NCBI RefSeq assembly: GCF_001921205.1 | Contig: NZ_MSIE01000040.1 | Coordinates: 60,208 to 124,207, forward strand | Length of the DNA stretch: 64,000 nt | From: Actinophytocola xanthii | GTDB taxonomy: Bacteria > Actinomycetota > Actinomycetes > Mycobacteriales > Pseudonocardiaceae | Direction: 5' to 3' | Shown: positions 17,257-25,918 of the stretch, piece by piece | Numbering within the stretch: the stretch's first letter is position 1 | Layout of the letters: each line of letters begins with the position of its first letter | Position numbers and translations under genes: made by a program | Notes under the pieces: generated by a model | What the model was told of the DNA's origin: nothing | The model's input: the letters and a program-made list of their open reading frames with translations, nothing else | The model's database searches: none

Positions 17257-18017
17257 ACGGGAAGGAACCGGCCTTCGCCCCGGCGCCCGGCCGGGCGCCG
17301 ACGACCACCATCCTGCGCCACCAGACGGCGCTGGAGATCCGCCTCATCCTGCGCCGGGGCGAGACGCTCGTGCTCAACGTGCTCGTGCCGCTCGCCGCCC
17401 TGCTGGGGGTGGGGCTGACCGACGTGATCCGCCTGCCCGAGGAGGACCGGCTCGGGTTCGTCGTGCCGGGCGTGATCGGGCTCGCGGTGATGTCGACCGC
17501 GTTCACCGGGCAGGCGATCAACACCGGCTACGAGCGCGCCTACGGCGTGCTGAAGCTGCTCGGGGGCTCGGCGCTGCGCAGGTCGGGCGTGCTGGTGGCC
17601 AAGACCGCCGCGGTGCTGGCCGTGATCGCGCTCCAGGTGGCCCTGCTGGTCTCGGTGGGCGTCGCGCTGGGCTGGCGGCCGCAGCTGTCGATGCTGGCGC
17701 CGGCGCTGGCCCTGGTGCTCCTGGCCACGGCGCTGTTCTCGTCGTTCGGGCTGCTGCTGGCCGGCACGCTGCCCGCCCAGGCGACGGCCGGTGCGGCGAC
17801 CCTGGTCTACCTGGTGCTGCTGGTGACCGGCGGGGTGATGTTCCCGGTGCCGGGGGCGGACCGGGTCGGCGCCGTGCTGCCGCTCTCGGCGCTCACCGAC
17901 GGCCTGCGGGCCACGCTCACCCACGGTGTCGCGCCGGCGGCACTGAACTGGATCGGCCTGGCGTGCGTAGGGATGGTGGGGGTGCTCGGCACTGTCCGCT
18001 GGTTCCGCTGGGAGTGA
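17253..18017 (+). CDS. ABC-2 type exporter permease
   Basis: This 254-residue membrane protein has six hydrophobic stretches and a cytoplasmic N-terminus (HQTALEIRLILRRGETLVLN). It is of the ABC-2 class and resembles the Rv1457c-type partner of the ATPase encoded immediately upstream. Motifs include RLGFVVPGVIGLAVMSTAFT and GYERAYGVLKLLGGSALRR, the coupling-helix region. The GTG at 17253 overlaps the ATPase stop and is preceded by GGGAGG. With hemY it completes a three-gene operon; what it exports is not evident. Confidence 0.88.
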   Translation: MNGKEPAFAPAPGRAPTTTILRHQTALEIRLILRRGETLVLNVLVPLAALLGVGLTDVIRLPEEDRLGFVVPGVIGLAVMSTAFTGQAINTGYERAYGVLKLLGGSALRRSGVLVAKTAAVLAVIALQVALLVSVGVALGWRPQLSMLAPALALVLLATALFSSFGLLLAGTLPAQATAGAATLVYLVLLVTGGVMFPVPGADRVGAVLPLSALTDGLRATLTHGVAPAALNWIGLACVGMVGVLGTVRWFRWE

Positions 18018-18023
18018 GCTGAT

Positions 18024-18040
18024 TACTACCTATTGTAGTA
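18024..18040. promoter_or_regulatory. Operator-like palindrome over the MFS gene promoter
   Basis: TACTAC (18024-18029) and GTAGTA (18035-18040) form a perfect 6-bp inverted repeat with a 5-nt spacer, in an AT-rich patch. TAGTAT (18036-18041) would serve as a -10 box 7 nt before the GTG start, implying a leaderless transcript whose promoter is covered by the palindrome. Confidence 0.45.
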
Positions 18041-18048
18041 TTTCGCGG

Positions 18049-19185
18049 GTGCGTCCGGCTCTGTACGCGACCGTGTTCGTCGACCTGCTCGGTTTCACAC
18101 TGGTCCTGCCCTCGCTGCCCTTCCGGGTGGTCGAGCTCGGCGGGGACGCGCTGTGGCTCGGCGTGGTGCTGACGATGTACTCGGTGTGCCAGGCGGCGGC
18201 CGCCCCCGTGCTGGGCCGGCTCGCCGACCGGCACGGCCGGCGCCGCCTGCTGCTGCTCGGGCTGGGCGGCTCGGCGGCCTCGCTCGCGCTGATGGGGCTC
18301 GCCGACGCGCTGTGGCTGCTGCTGGTGGCCCGGGCGGTGGCGGGCGCCTGCGGCGGGAGCATCGGTGTGGCCCAGGCCTTCGCGGCCGAGCTCGCCGGAC
18401 CGGCCGGGCGGACGAGGGCGATGGGCCACGTCGGCGCCGCGGTCGGGCTCGCGTTCACGGTGGGGCCCGCGCTCGGTGCGCTGGCGGCCCCGCTCGGCTT
18501 CGCCACCACGGCCTACCTCGGCGCCGGCCTGGCACTGGCGAACCTGGCGCTGGCCGCGGCCGTGCTGCCCGCCAACCCCCCGGCCAACCCGTCCGGCGCG
18601 GCCGCGCCGCACCGCCGGGTCGCCCCGCTGCCGCTGCTGCTGGCGGGCTTCGCGGCGATGGCCGCGTTCGTCGGGATGGAGACCACCGTCGCCTTCCTCG
18701 CCGCCGCGCGGTTCGGCGCGGGGCCGGGGCTGGTCGGTGTGCTGCTCGCCCTGGCCGGGTTGACGCTGGTGATCGTGCAGGGCCTGCTGGTCGGCCCGGC
18801 GGCCAGGCGGTGGGGCGAGGTCGGGGTGGCGACCGTGGGCGCGGCGGCGATGGCGGCCGGACTGCTGGCCATGCCCGTGCTCGCCGAGGTGCCGTTCGTC
18901 GTCGCGGTGCTCGTCGTCTCCGCCGGCAACGGGCTGGTCACCGCGACCGTGGCGAGCCTGCTCGCGGGGGCGGGCCCGCCCGAGCAGCTCGGGGCGCGGA
19001 TGGGTCAGGGCCAGTCGGCCGCGGCCGTCGCCCGCGCCGCCGGACCGCTGGCCTCCGGGGCCCTGTTCGGCGTCGCGATGGCGATGCCGTACCTCCTGGG
19101 CGCGCTGCTCTCGGTCGGGGTCGCCGCGTCGGTGTCCACCCGCCGCGCCCGCCGGCCGGCCGGGTCGGTGCCAGGAGCGGCGTGA
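18049..19185 (+). CDS. MFS transporter (drug/metabolite efflux type)
   Basis: This 378-residue major facilitator has 12 predicted hydrophobic segments. The loop 2-3 motif reads GRLADRHGRRRLLLLG (about residue 62-77), the conserved MFS motif A. VGAAVGLAFTVGPALGALAAP around residue 130-150 is the motif C of antiporters, which suggests drug/H+ efflux. The GTG start lies 31 bp after the ABC permease and right behind a palindrome, so it probably has its own regulated, possibly leaderless, promoter. The substrate is unknown. Confidence 0.88.
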   Translation: MRPALYATVFVDLLGFTLVLPSLPFRVVELGGDALWLGVVLTMYSVCQAAAAPVLGRLADRHGRRRLLLLGLGGSAASLALMGLADALWLLLVARAVAGACGGSIGVAQAFAAELAGPAGRTRAMGHVGAAVGLAFTVGPALGALAAPLGFATTAYLGAGLALANLALAAAVLPANPPANPSGAAAPHRRVAPLPLLLAGFAAMAAFVGMETTVAFLAAARFGAGPGLVGVLLALAGLTLVIVQGLLVGPAARRWGEVGVATVGAAAMAAGLLAMPVLAEVPFVVAVLVVSAGNGLVTATVASLLAGAGPPEQLGARMGQGQSAAAVARAAGPLASGALFGVAMAMPYLLGALLSVGVAASVSTRRARRPAGSVPGAA

Positions 19186-19198
19186 GCGGGCGCCGTTC

Positions 19199-20251
19199 TC
19201 ACCCCTTGGCGAGGATCTCCCGCAGTGCGGCGACGAACTCCGCCGGCCGCTCCAGGTGCGGGCTGTGCCCGGTGTCGGGGAACACGACCTCGTCGAACGT
19301 GCCGCCGGCCCGGGCGTAGCGCTCCAGCACCGCCCGGGTCTGGGCGACCATCGGCTGCGGCGGGTGGGTCCCGGCACCGGGCCAGTCGGGCAGGGCACCC
19401 ACCGACCCGAGGAACGCCAGGTCGAACACGGAGGCGTCCGAGACGATCTGGTCGTCCGCGCCGCGGATCCAGCAGATCGGCGGCTTGGGTGAGATCGTGT
19501 GCAGGTCGTCGATCCGGAAGTGGTTGGGCGCCATGCTGTTCAGCACGCCGCGCCCGCCCGCGGCGACGCCAGGCCAGTCCCGCGCGGCGACCAGGTCACC
19601 CGGGTAGTGGTCCTCGCCGGTGCGGGTGCTCAGCATGGACTCCACCAGCACCTCGAGGTCCGCCGGGCGTAGCGGCGGTTTGACGTAGTAGGACAGCAGC
19701 ACCTGCCGCGGCGACAGCGGCGAGTCGTCCGAGCGGTCCCCGGCGGCGAGCAGCCGGACGAAGTCGGGGTTGGCCGCGCCACCGCCCGCGCCGAGACCGG
19801 CCGGGCCGAGCGGCTCGCCGTCCACGCCGCGGGTGCCGCCGAACCCGTACGGAGAGACCGGGTTGACCAGCGTCGCCGTCCGCACCGCGGTGGGGTCCGC
19901 ACGCAGGATCCGCAGCACGACACCGCCGCCCATGCTCCAGCCGACCAGGTGCGGCGAGCCGAGGTCGAGCGCACGCACCAGTGCGACCACGTCCTCGGCG
20001 TGGTCGCGCAGGCCCCGGGTCGCGTCGACCGGCAGCGGGTCGGTGTCGCCGAAGCCGCGCAGGTCGACCGCGAGCGGGCGGTAGCCCTCGGGCAGGTCGA
20101 GCATGGTCCGCTGCCAGAACAGGCTCGAGGAGACGTTGCCGTGGACGAACAGCACCGGCGTGCCGGTCCGGCCGTCGACCTCGAGGACGTTCGCGGTGAG
20201 CCGCTCGGTGGGGACGCGGCGCGCGACGATCCCCGGCAGGAGAGTGATCAT
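19199..20251 (-). CDS. Alpha/beta hydrolase
   Basis: This 350-residue cytoplasmic alpha/beta hydrolase has the oxyanion-hole segment LFVHGNVSSSLFW, the nucleophile elbow HLVGWSMGGGVVL (Ser near residue 110), an acid candidate in ICWIRGADDQIVSD, and the catalytic His in FPDTGHSPHLERP near the C-terminus. Homologues act on esters, epoxides or C-C bonds, and the substrate cannot be read from the sequence. It is convergent with the MFS gene (13 bp between stops) and is 13 bp downstream of a secreted lipase-like gene on the same strand, so it probably ends a three-hydrolase operon. Confidence 0.87.
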   Translation of the reverse strand: MITLLPGIVARRVPTERLTANVLEVDGRTGTPVLFVHGNVSSSLFWQRTMLDLPEGYRPLAVDLRGFGDTDPLPVDATRGLRDHAEDVVALVRALDLGSPHLVGWSMGGGVVLRILRADPTAVRTATLVNPVSPYGFGGTRGVDGEPLGPAGLGAGGGAANPDFVRLLAAGDRSDDSPLSPRQVLLSYYVKPPLRPADLEVLVESMLSTRTGEDHYPGDLVAARDWPGVAAGGRGVLNSMAPNHFRIDDLHTISPKPPICWIRGADDQIVSDASVFDLAFLGSVGALPDWPGAGTHPPQPMVAQTRAVLERYARAGGTFDEVVFPDTGHSPHLERPAEFVAALREILAKG

Positions 20252-20264
20252 GAACGCGTACCTT

Positions 20265-21527
20265 TCAGGCGAGCCAGCCCGCCACGGTCGCCGAGACCGC
20301 TGACGCCCAGCCGAGTTGGAGGTGGTTCGCGGTGCCGACCAGGGCGGTGGCACCGACGGTCGTGATGCCCGTCGTGGACAGTGCACTCGAGACGAACACG
20401 ACGCCGTCGCTGGGGCCGCGGGTCTCGTTCCAGATGCCCACGACGGTCGGCGCGCCACCCGCGAGCAGGTACACCGGCACGTCGGCCGGCGTGGGGGCGG
20501 ACCGGATGCGGGCGACCAGCGAGCCGGCGTCGATCGCGGCCTGGATGCCGGGGCCTTCGGTGTAGAAGCCGCGCCCGCCGTGGTAGGTGGTGTACCAGTC
20601 CTGGGTGGCCGTGTTCAGGCCGTACACGCCGTCCCAGCGGGCGAGCATCTGCCGCTGGCCGGGGTAGGCGTCGAAGCCGCCGGCCGGCGTGATCGACAGC
20701 TCCGGGTGGCGGGTGAGGCTGCCCAAACAGGTCATCGCCGTGTGCGGGCTCGGTGCGTTCACCGTGCCGCCGCACTCGGGCCAGACGGAGAAGTCGTGCG
20801 CCCAGCCGTGGGCGAACGGGTAGTCGTACCCGCCGTTCGGGCCGCCGAGGGTGACCAGCCGGCGCACGTCGCCGGCGTAGGGGCGGCCCCAGGCCGGCCG
20901 CACCGAGGCGAGGTACATCCGGGCCGACATCATGCCCTTGCTCCAGCCGACCACGTCCACGCGCGGCACCCCGAGCCGGGCCCGGATGACCGCGACGGCG
21001 TCGCCGACCTGTTGCGCCTGCTGGAGGTTGTCCCCCTGCTTGTGGGCGAACCCGATGGCGAACACGCGGTGTCCGCGCGCGCTCAGGTACTGCATGAGGC
21101 CGGTGGACGGGCAGCTCGCCGACCCGCAGCCGAAGTCACCGGACTCGCCGGGGTTGGCCCAGGCGCGGTCGGGGTTGTCGTTGGCGCCGTGCACGAGCAG
21201 CACCGGCGTCGCCTTCGACCCGGTGTCCCAGCCCGGCGCCGAGTAGAGCAGGAACCGGGACGAGGAGGGCCGCGCGACGCCGCCGAAGAAGACCCGCCGC
21301 TGCCCGTCCTGGTCGCCGCGCCCGTCCGGCGGGTACTGCTCGTCGCGGAACCCCGGGGTCGTGTCCCGGTACCGGTCGACCGAGGCCCACCCGTTGGCGA
21401 CGTCGGTAAAGGTGGCCTCGCGGACCAGGTGGGCCGGGTCGGCCGCGGCGCCGGACGAGACCACCAGCGGCGGTCCGGTGAGCAGGCAGGCCAGCAGCGC
21501 CGCCAGGACGGCGCGGTGTCGAGGCAT
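20265..21527 (-). CDS. Secreted lipase/esterase-like alpha/beta hydrolase
   Basis: This 420-residue protein has a Sec signal peptide (HRAVLAALLACLLTGPPLVV, cleavage near AAA-DP). The mature part has VLLVHGANDNPDRAW (oxyanion-hole region) and the nucleophile motif VDVVGWSKGMMSARMYL, as in secreted triacylglycerol lipases. A late His in ALVGTANHLQLGW could complete the triad. Cysteine pairs (FGCGSASCPST, and a later WPECGG...MTCLG) suggest disulfides. Its ATG overlaps the stop of the upstream hydrolase gene. An extracellular role in lipid or ester breakdown is likely. Confidence 0.84.
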   Translation of the reverse strand: MPRHRAVLAALLACLLTGPPLVVSSGAAADPAHLVREATFTDVANGWASVDRYRDTTPGFRDEQYPPDGRGDQDGQRRVFFGGVARPSSSRFLLYSAPGWDTGSKATPVLLVHGANDNPDRAWANPGESGDFGCGSASCPSTGLMQYLSARGHRVFAIGFAHKQGDNLQQAQQVGDAVAVIRARLGVPRVDVVGWSKGMMSARMYLASVRPAWGRPYAGDVRRLVTLGGPNGGYDYPFAHGWAHDFSVWPECGGTVNAPSPHTAMTCLGSLTRHPELSITPAGGFDAYPGQRQMLARWDGVYGLNTATQDWYTTYHGGRGFYTEGPGIQAAIDAGSLVARIRSAPTPADVPVYLLAGGAPTVVGIWNETRGPSDGVVFVSSALSTTGITTVGATALVGTANHLQLGWASAVSATVAGWLA

Positions 21528-22372
21528 CAGCGCTCCTTCTCGGGGTGTCCGGCCACCGCGGCGAGCACGGCGGCGACGCCGGTGTTGTCGAACAGGACCG
21601 AGTAGTGGTTGGTGCCGGGCACCGTGCGCACGTCGAGCGGCGCCAGCGCCGCCGGGTCGGGGTAGAGCGGCACCGGCTCGTCCAGCAGCCCGCGCTCGGC
21701 ACGCACGAACGGGGTTCCGGGCGGCAGTGCGGCATGGGCGGCGCGCGGCAGGTCGCCGGCGTGCAGCTCGAGCAGGTCCACCCGGACGGCCTCCTCGACC
21801 ACCCGGCTGCGGTAGTCGTCCCCGTCGGGAACGAGGTCGTAGTCGACGTAGGCGGTGACCGCCGGGGACCACCGCACGAAGGCCGGGTGCCGGCGCCAGA
21901 AGTCGCGGTAGGCCAGCGGGTCGGCGAACCGCATGCGCAACCGGGCGGCGGCCGGCCCGAGCGCGGCCTCGGGGTCGGCGACCGGGGGCAGCTGCGCTCC
22001 CCCGTCCACCAGCACGAGCCGGGCCACCCGAGCGGGGTGCCGCATGGCCAGCACGGCCGCCACGAAGGCTCCCATCGAATGCCCGACGACCCGCGCGCGA
22101 CCCACCCCGAGGTGGTCGAGCACGGCCAGGCAGTCCGCCGCGTGGGCGGCCATCCCGTACGGCCCGCCCCGCACGCTCCCACCCCTCCCCCGAAGGTCCG
22201 GGGCGACGAGGCTGCCGGCGGCCGCCGCCACCGCGCCCCAGGCCCGGCTGGACGCGGTGATCCCGTGCAGCGCGAGGAGGGGCTCCCCACCGGGCTCACC
22301 CCAGACGGCGACGTTCAGCTCACCGCCGGGCACCGGGACGCGGACGTCGACCGGGGTGAGGGGGGCGGGCAT
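21527..22372 (-). CDS. Alpha/beta fold hydrolase
   Basis: This 281-residue hydrolase has LLALHGITASSRAW (oxyanion hole), the nucleophile elbow RVVGHSMGAFVAAVLAM (Ser near 100), and VPGTNHYSVLFDN with the catalytic His near the C-terminus. There is no signal peptide, so it is cytoplasmic. It is the first of three consecutive hydrolase genes read in the reverse direction, ending with an overlapping stop/start into the secreted lipase. The start at 22372 leaves 137 bp to the LacI gene upstream, whose terminator-like hairpin lies in that gap. The substrate is unknown. Confidence 0.87.
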   Translation of the reverse strand: MPAPLTPVDVRVPVPGGELNVAVWGEPGGEPLLALHGITASSRAWGAVAAAAGSLVAPDLRGRGGSVRGGPYGMAAHAADCLAVLDHLGVGRARVVGHSMGAFVAAVLAMRHPARVARLVLVDGGAQLPPVADPEAALGPAAARLRMRFADPLAYRDFWRRHPAFVRWSPAVTAYVDYDLVPDGDDYRSRVVEEAVRVDLLELHAGDLPRAAHAALPPGTPFVRAERGLLDEPVPLYPDPAALAPLDVRTVPGTNHYSVLFDNTGVAAVLAAVAGHPEKER

Positions 22373-22453
22373 CGGCGACCTCCCGAACGTGGACGGACGG
22401 CCTACGGTCACCCGCCACCCGCGTCGGGGGCAAGGTGGCCACCCACCACCGCC

Positions 22454-22475
22454 CGCCCACCGCCCATGGTGGGCG
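22454..22475 (-). terminator. Hairpin terminator after the LacI-family gene
   Basis: CGCCCACC and GGTGGGCG form a perfect 8-bp stem with a 6-nt loop, 35 bp beyond the LacI stop. There is no T-run, as is common in high-GC Actinobacteria. Confidence 0.5.
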
Positions 22476-22509
22476 TCCACACCCGTTCCGCTCCCTCGGA
22501 CCAGCTCCG

Positions 22510-23508
22510 TCAGAGCGGCGCCGTCGAGGCGCGGACCACCAGCTCGGTGGCCAGCTCGACGTGATGGGACTCGAGCTTCTCGCCGTCGGCGAGGCGTAGG
22601 GCGGTGCGCAGGGCGACGCCGCCCATCTCCCGCAGCGGCTGCCGCACGGTGGTCAGCGGCGGTGAGGCCATCCTGGCGAGCAGCGTGTCGTCGAAGCCGA
22701 CCACGCTCAGGTTCTCCGGGACGCGCAGCCCTCGGCCGCGGGCGGTCTCGATGATGCCGAGCGCGATCTCGTCGTTCCCCGCGAACACCGCCGTCGGCGG
22801 CGTCGCGAGGTCGAGCAGCGCCCCGGCGCCGCGCACGCCGCTCTGGTACGTGAACTCCCCCGGCCGGACGTACTCGCCGCGCACCGGCGCCTTCTCCGCC
22901 TCCATGGCCGCGCGATAACCGTGCACGCGCGCCTGGTTGGCGCCGGCGTCGGCCGGGCCGCCCAGGTAGGCGATGCGGCGGTGGCCGAGCCGGAGCAGGT
23001 GCTGGGTCGCCGCGAAGCCGCCGGCGAAGTTGGTGGACCCGACGCTGTTGACGTCGCTGTGCGGCAGGTGCAGGGGGTCGAGCACGACCAGCGGAAGACC
23101 CGCCTGGGTCAACGCGTCCAGGTACGCCGGGGTGTACACGCTGGTGACCGCGACGAGGGCGCGCCGGCCCGCCGAGACCACGCCGCGCGCCGCCCGCGCG
23201 CCGCTGCCCGGCTGGCTGACCACCAGCGCGATGCCGGCCTCCGCGGCGGCGTCGACGATGCCCCCGAGCGCCTCGGCCACGTACGGCCTGATGTCGCCGG
23301 CGAACTGCACCTCGATCGTCGAGGGCGCGCTCTCGGCCCGGCGGACGACGGGGGTGACGTAGTCGTGCCGGTGGAGCAGCTCCTGCACGCGGGCACGGGT
23401 CTCGGGAGCCACGTCGCTGCGGCCGTTGACGACCTTGGACACGGTCGCGACGGACACCCCCGCCGCACGTGCGACGGCCGCCAACGTCGTGCGCCTGGCG
23501 CGACCCAT
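22510..23508 (-). CDS. LacI-family transcriptional regulator (sugar transport)
   Basis: This 332-residue repressor has the N-terminal helix-turn-helix TLAAVARAAGVSVATVSKVV and hinge region, followed by a periplasmic-binding-protein-like sugar domain (DIRPYVAEALGGIVDAA, NFAGGFAATQHLLRLGHRRIA, TAVFAGNDEIALGIIE). The ATG at 23508 precedes the canonical HTH; an upstream in-frame GTG at 23532 is less likely. It is divergent from a sugar ABC transporter operon, and two CGAAA..TTTCG palindromes in the gap are the probable operators. The inducer is likely an oligosaccharide taken up by that transporter. Confidence 0.92.
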   Translation of the reverse strand: MGRARRTTLAAVARAAGVSVATVSKVVNGRSDVAPETRARVQELLHRHDYVTPVVRRAESAPSTIEVQFAGDIRPYVAEALGGIVDAAAEAGIALVVSQPGSGARAARGVVSAGRRALVAVTSVYTPAYLDALTQAGLPLVVLDPLHLPHSDVNSVGSTNFAGGFAATQHLLRLGHRRIAYLGGPADAGANQARVHGYRAAMEAEKAPVRGEYVRPGEFTYQSGVRGAGALLDLATPPTAVFAGNDEIALGIIETARGRGLRVPENLSVVGFDDTLLARMASPPLTTVRQPLREMGGVALRTALRLADGEKLESHHVELATELVVRASTAPL

Positions 23509-23536
23509 CGCCCTCCCTCGCACACCCGGCAATTTT

Positions 23537-23548
23537 CGAAAAGTTTCG
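23537..23548. promoter_or_regulatory. LacI-type operator, copy 1
   Basis: CGAAAAGTTTCG has arms CGAAA/TTTCG with a 2-nt centre, 29 bp upstream of the LacI start. It matches the CGAAA-TTTCG pattern of xylo-oligosaccharide-type LacI regulators as I recall them; binding is inferred. Confidence 0.55.
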
Positions 23549-23604
23549 ACGCGTCAGCTGAGGATACATTTGCACATTATCCCGGGCAATGCATCGTTCT
23601 GACC

Positions 23605-23634
23605 TTGACACAAATTCGATCCGCTCCCTACGCT
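23605..23634 (+). promoter_or_regulatory. Promoter of sugar ABC operon
   Basis: TTGACA (23605-23610), an 18-nt spacer and TACGCT (23629-23634) form a good housekeeping-type promoter. Transcription should start near 23641, just before operator copy 2, so repressor there would block elongation or initiation. Confidence 0.6.
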
Positions 23635-23648
23635 AGCCGACACGATTT

Positions 23649-23660
23649 CGAAAATTTTCG
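23649..23660. promoter_or_regulatory. LacI-type operator, copy 2
   Basis: CGAAAATTTTCG is a perfect 12-bp palindrome just downstream of the predicted start of the ABC operon transcript and shares the half-site CGAAA with copy 1. Confidence 0.6.
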
Positions 23661-23704
23661 GAAAATCTGCCAATGGATCTTCGGCCCGAGAACGGAGCAC
23701 CATC

Positions 23705-25018
23705 GTGGCAACACCCATCTCCCGACGTACCGTCCTCGGCCTCGCTGCCAGCGTGCCGGTATCAATGGCTCTCTCGGCCTGTGGCACGTCCGGCCCGAGC
23801 AGCGGCGGCGGCGCGAGCTACTGGTTCCTCAGCGGCCCGCCCCAGGAAGGCATCCGGCAGGGTGCGGTGGACCGGTTCAACGAGGCCAACCCCGACACCA
23901 AGATCAGCACGAACACCTTCCTGAACGACCCCTACAAGACGAAGATCAAAACCGCGCTCGGCGCCGGCGAGGCTCCCACGATCATCTGGGGCTGGGGCGG
24001 CGGCGGGCTGCGCACCTGGGTCGACGCCGGCCATGTCGACGACCTCACCTCGTGGTTCGACGAGAACCCGAAGGTGAAGGACAAGCTGATCTCGACCTCG
24101 TTCGGCCCCGCGACCATCGACGGCAAGATCTACGCGATGCCGTGCGAGACCGCCGAGCCGATCCTCCTGTACTACAACAACAAGGTCTTCGACGACGTCG
24201 GCGTCGAGCCGCCGGAGTCGTGGGACGACATCATGGCGCTGGTGCCCAAGTTCAAGGCGAAGGGCATCGCGACGTTCTCGCTCGGTGGGCAGTCCCGCTG
24301 GACGAACATGATGTGGCTGGAGTTCCTGTTCGACCGCATCGGCGGAACCGAAGTGTTCGAGGCCGCCTTCGAGGGCGAGAAGGACGCCTGGTCCAACCCG
24401 GCGGCCATCGACGCGCTGACCAAGCTGCAGGAGCTGGTCCGGGCCGGCGGGTTCGTCGAGGGCTTCTCCTCGATCACCGCGGATTCCAACGCCGACCAGG
24501 CGCTGCTCTACACGGGCAAGGCCGCGATGATGCTGCACGGGTCCTGGTCCTACGGCATCCAGCAGGAGCTGGGCGGCGACTTCGTCCCCAGCGGCGGGCT
24601 CGGCTTCATGAACTTCCCGCCGGTCGAGGGCGGCACCGGCGACCCGAGCAACACCGTCGGCAACCCCGGTCAGTACCTGTCCATCTACTCCAAGGCCAGT
24701 GCCGAGCAGAAGGAGATCGCGAAGAAGTTCTTCACCAACGGCGTCCTTGACGACCAGGAGGTGAAGGACTGGATCGACTCGGGCGCGGTCCCGATCCTGA
24801 GCGGCATCGAGGATGAGCTGGCCGCCAGCAAGAACGCCGAGTTCGTCGACTTCGTCTACAAGACCGCCAACGAGGCCAACGTCTTCGCCCAGTCCTGGGA
24901 CCAGGCACTGGACCCGAGCGCGGCATCGACCCTGCTGGACAACATCGTCAAGCTGTTCCAGCTGTCCATCTCGCCCCAGCAGTTCGCCGACAACCTCAAC
25001 GCGGTCACCAACAAGTGA
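23705..25018 (+). CDS. Sugar ABC transporter substrate-binding lipoprotein
   Basis: This 437-residue cluster-B binding protein has a Tat/Sec-type lipoprotein signal (SRRTVLGLAASVPVSMALSAC, lipobox LSAC; the twin Arg suggests Tat export). The mature protein has the usual carbohydrate-binding pattern: AVDRFNEANPDTKI, then LLYYNNKVFDDVGVEPPESW and AAMMLHGSWSYG. Aromatic residues in WGWGGGGLRTW probably stack on sugar. The GTG start is followed by overlapping permease genes. The operator type hints at xylo-oligosaccharides, but the ligand is not proven. No ATPase is encoded here, so a shared MsiK-type ATPase elsewhere is expected. Confidence 0.9.
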   Translation: MATPISRRTVLGLAASVPVSMALSACGTSGPSSGGGASYWFLSGPPQEGIRQGAVDRFNEANPDTKISTNTFLNDPYKTKIKTALGAGEAPTIIWGWGGGGLRTWVDAGHVDDLTSWFDENPKVKDKLISTSFGPATIDGKIYAMPCETAEPILLYYNNKVFDDVGVEPPESWDDIMALVPKFKAKGIATFSLGGQSRWTNMMWLEFLFDRIGGTEVFEAAFEGEKDAWSNPAAIDALTKLQELVRAGGFVEGFSSITADSNADQALLYTGKAAMMLHGSWSYGIQQELGGDFVPSGGLGFMNFPPVEGGTGDPSNTVGNPGQYLSIYSKASAEQKEIAKKFFTNGVLDDQEVKDWIDSGAVPILSGIEDELAASKNAEFVDFVYKTANEANVFAQSWDQALDPSAASTLLDNIVKLFQLSISPQQFADNLNAVTNK

Positions 25019-25917
25019 GTACGCCGGTCTCCGACGCGTCGCAGCGCGGCCAGCGCGGCGTCCTGCCGTGGCTGGCCGCGCCGGCGCTGGTGTTCTTCGT
25101 CGGCTTCGCCGTCCTTCCGCTCGTCGGCGTCTTCGCGCTGAGCTTCACCACCTGGGACGGCATCGGCGCCATTCGACCGTCGGGTCTGGACAGCTGGCGG
25201 GAGGTGCTCTCCGATCCCGCGCTGCCCCACGCGGTCTGGGTGACCTTCCTGGTGATGGTCGTGTCCTGGGCGGTCCAGACGCCGATCAGCATCCTGCTCG
25301 GCACGTTTCTGGCCAACCAGCAACGTTACCGCGCGGTGCTGGCGGTGGTGTACTTCGTCCCGCTGCTGCTGAGCTCGGCGGCGATCGCGATCGCCTACAA
25401 GGCGCTGCTGGACCCGAACTTCGGCCTCGGCGCCGGGCTGGGGATCGACTTCCTCACCCAGGACTGGCTCGGCCGGCCCACGCTCGCGTTCAGCCTCGTC
25501 GTGTTCGTGGTGTCCTGGCAGTTCATCCCGTTCCACACGTTGATCTACCAGGGTGGCGTGCGGCAGATTCCCCAGTCGTTGTACGAGGCGGCGCAGATCG
25601 ACGGCGCCGGCCGGGTCCGCCAGTTCTTCAGCATCACGCTGCCCCAGCTGAAGTACACGATCATCACCTCCTCGACGCTCATGGTGGTCGGCTCACTGAC
25701 CTTCTTCGACCTCATCTTCGTGCTGACCGAGGGCGGTCCCGGCGACGCGACCCGCGTGCTCGCCCTGGACATGTACAAACGGGGTTTCGAAGCCAACGAG
25801 ATGGGACCGGCCAGCGCCATCGCGGTCATCCTCGTCCTCGTCGGCCTCGGCCTCGCCCTGCTGCTGCGCAGGCTCGGTGGCCGGGACGCCAGCCAGAGCC
25901 AGTTCGAGGGGGCATGA
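25015..25917 (+). CDS. Sugar ABC transporter permease (MalF type)
   Basis: This 300-residue permease has six hydrophobic segments and the EAA loop in LYEAAQIDGAGRVRQFFSIT, which contacts the ATPase. LPLVGVFALSFTTWDG near the N-terminus is typical. The GTG at 25015 overlaps the binding-protein stop (GTGA), so translation is coupled. It forms a heterodimer with the next permease. Confidence 0.92.
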   Translation: MSTPVSDASQRGQRGVLPWLAAPALVFFVGFAVLPLVGVFALSFTTWDGIGAIRPSGLDSWREVLSDPALPHAVWVTFLVMVVSWAVQTPISILLGTFLANQQRYRAVLAVVYFVPLLLSSAAIAIAYKALLDPNFGLGAGLGIDFLTQDWLGRPTLAFSLVVFVVSWQFIPFHTLIYQGGVRQIPQSLYEAAQIDGAGRVRQFFSITLPQLKYTIITSSTLMVVGSLTFFDLIFVLTEGGPGDATRVLALDMYKRGFEANEMGPASAIAVILVLVGLGLALLLRRLGGRDASQSQFEGA

Positions 25918-25918
25918 C

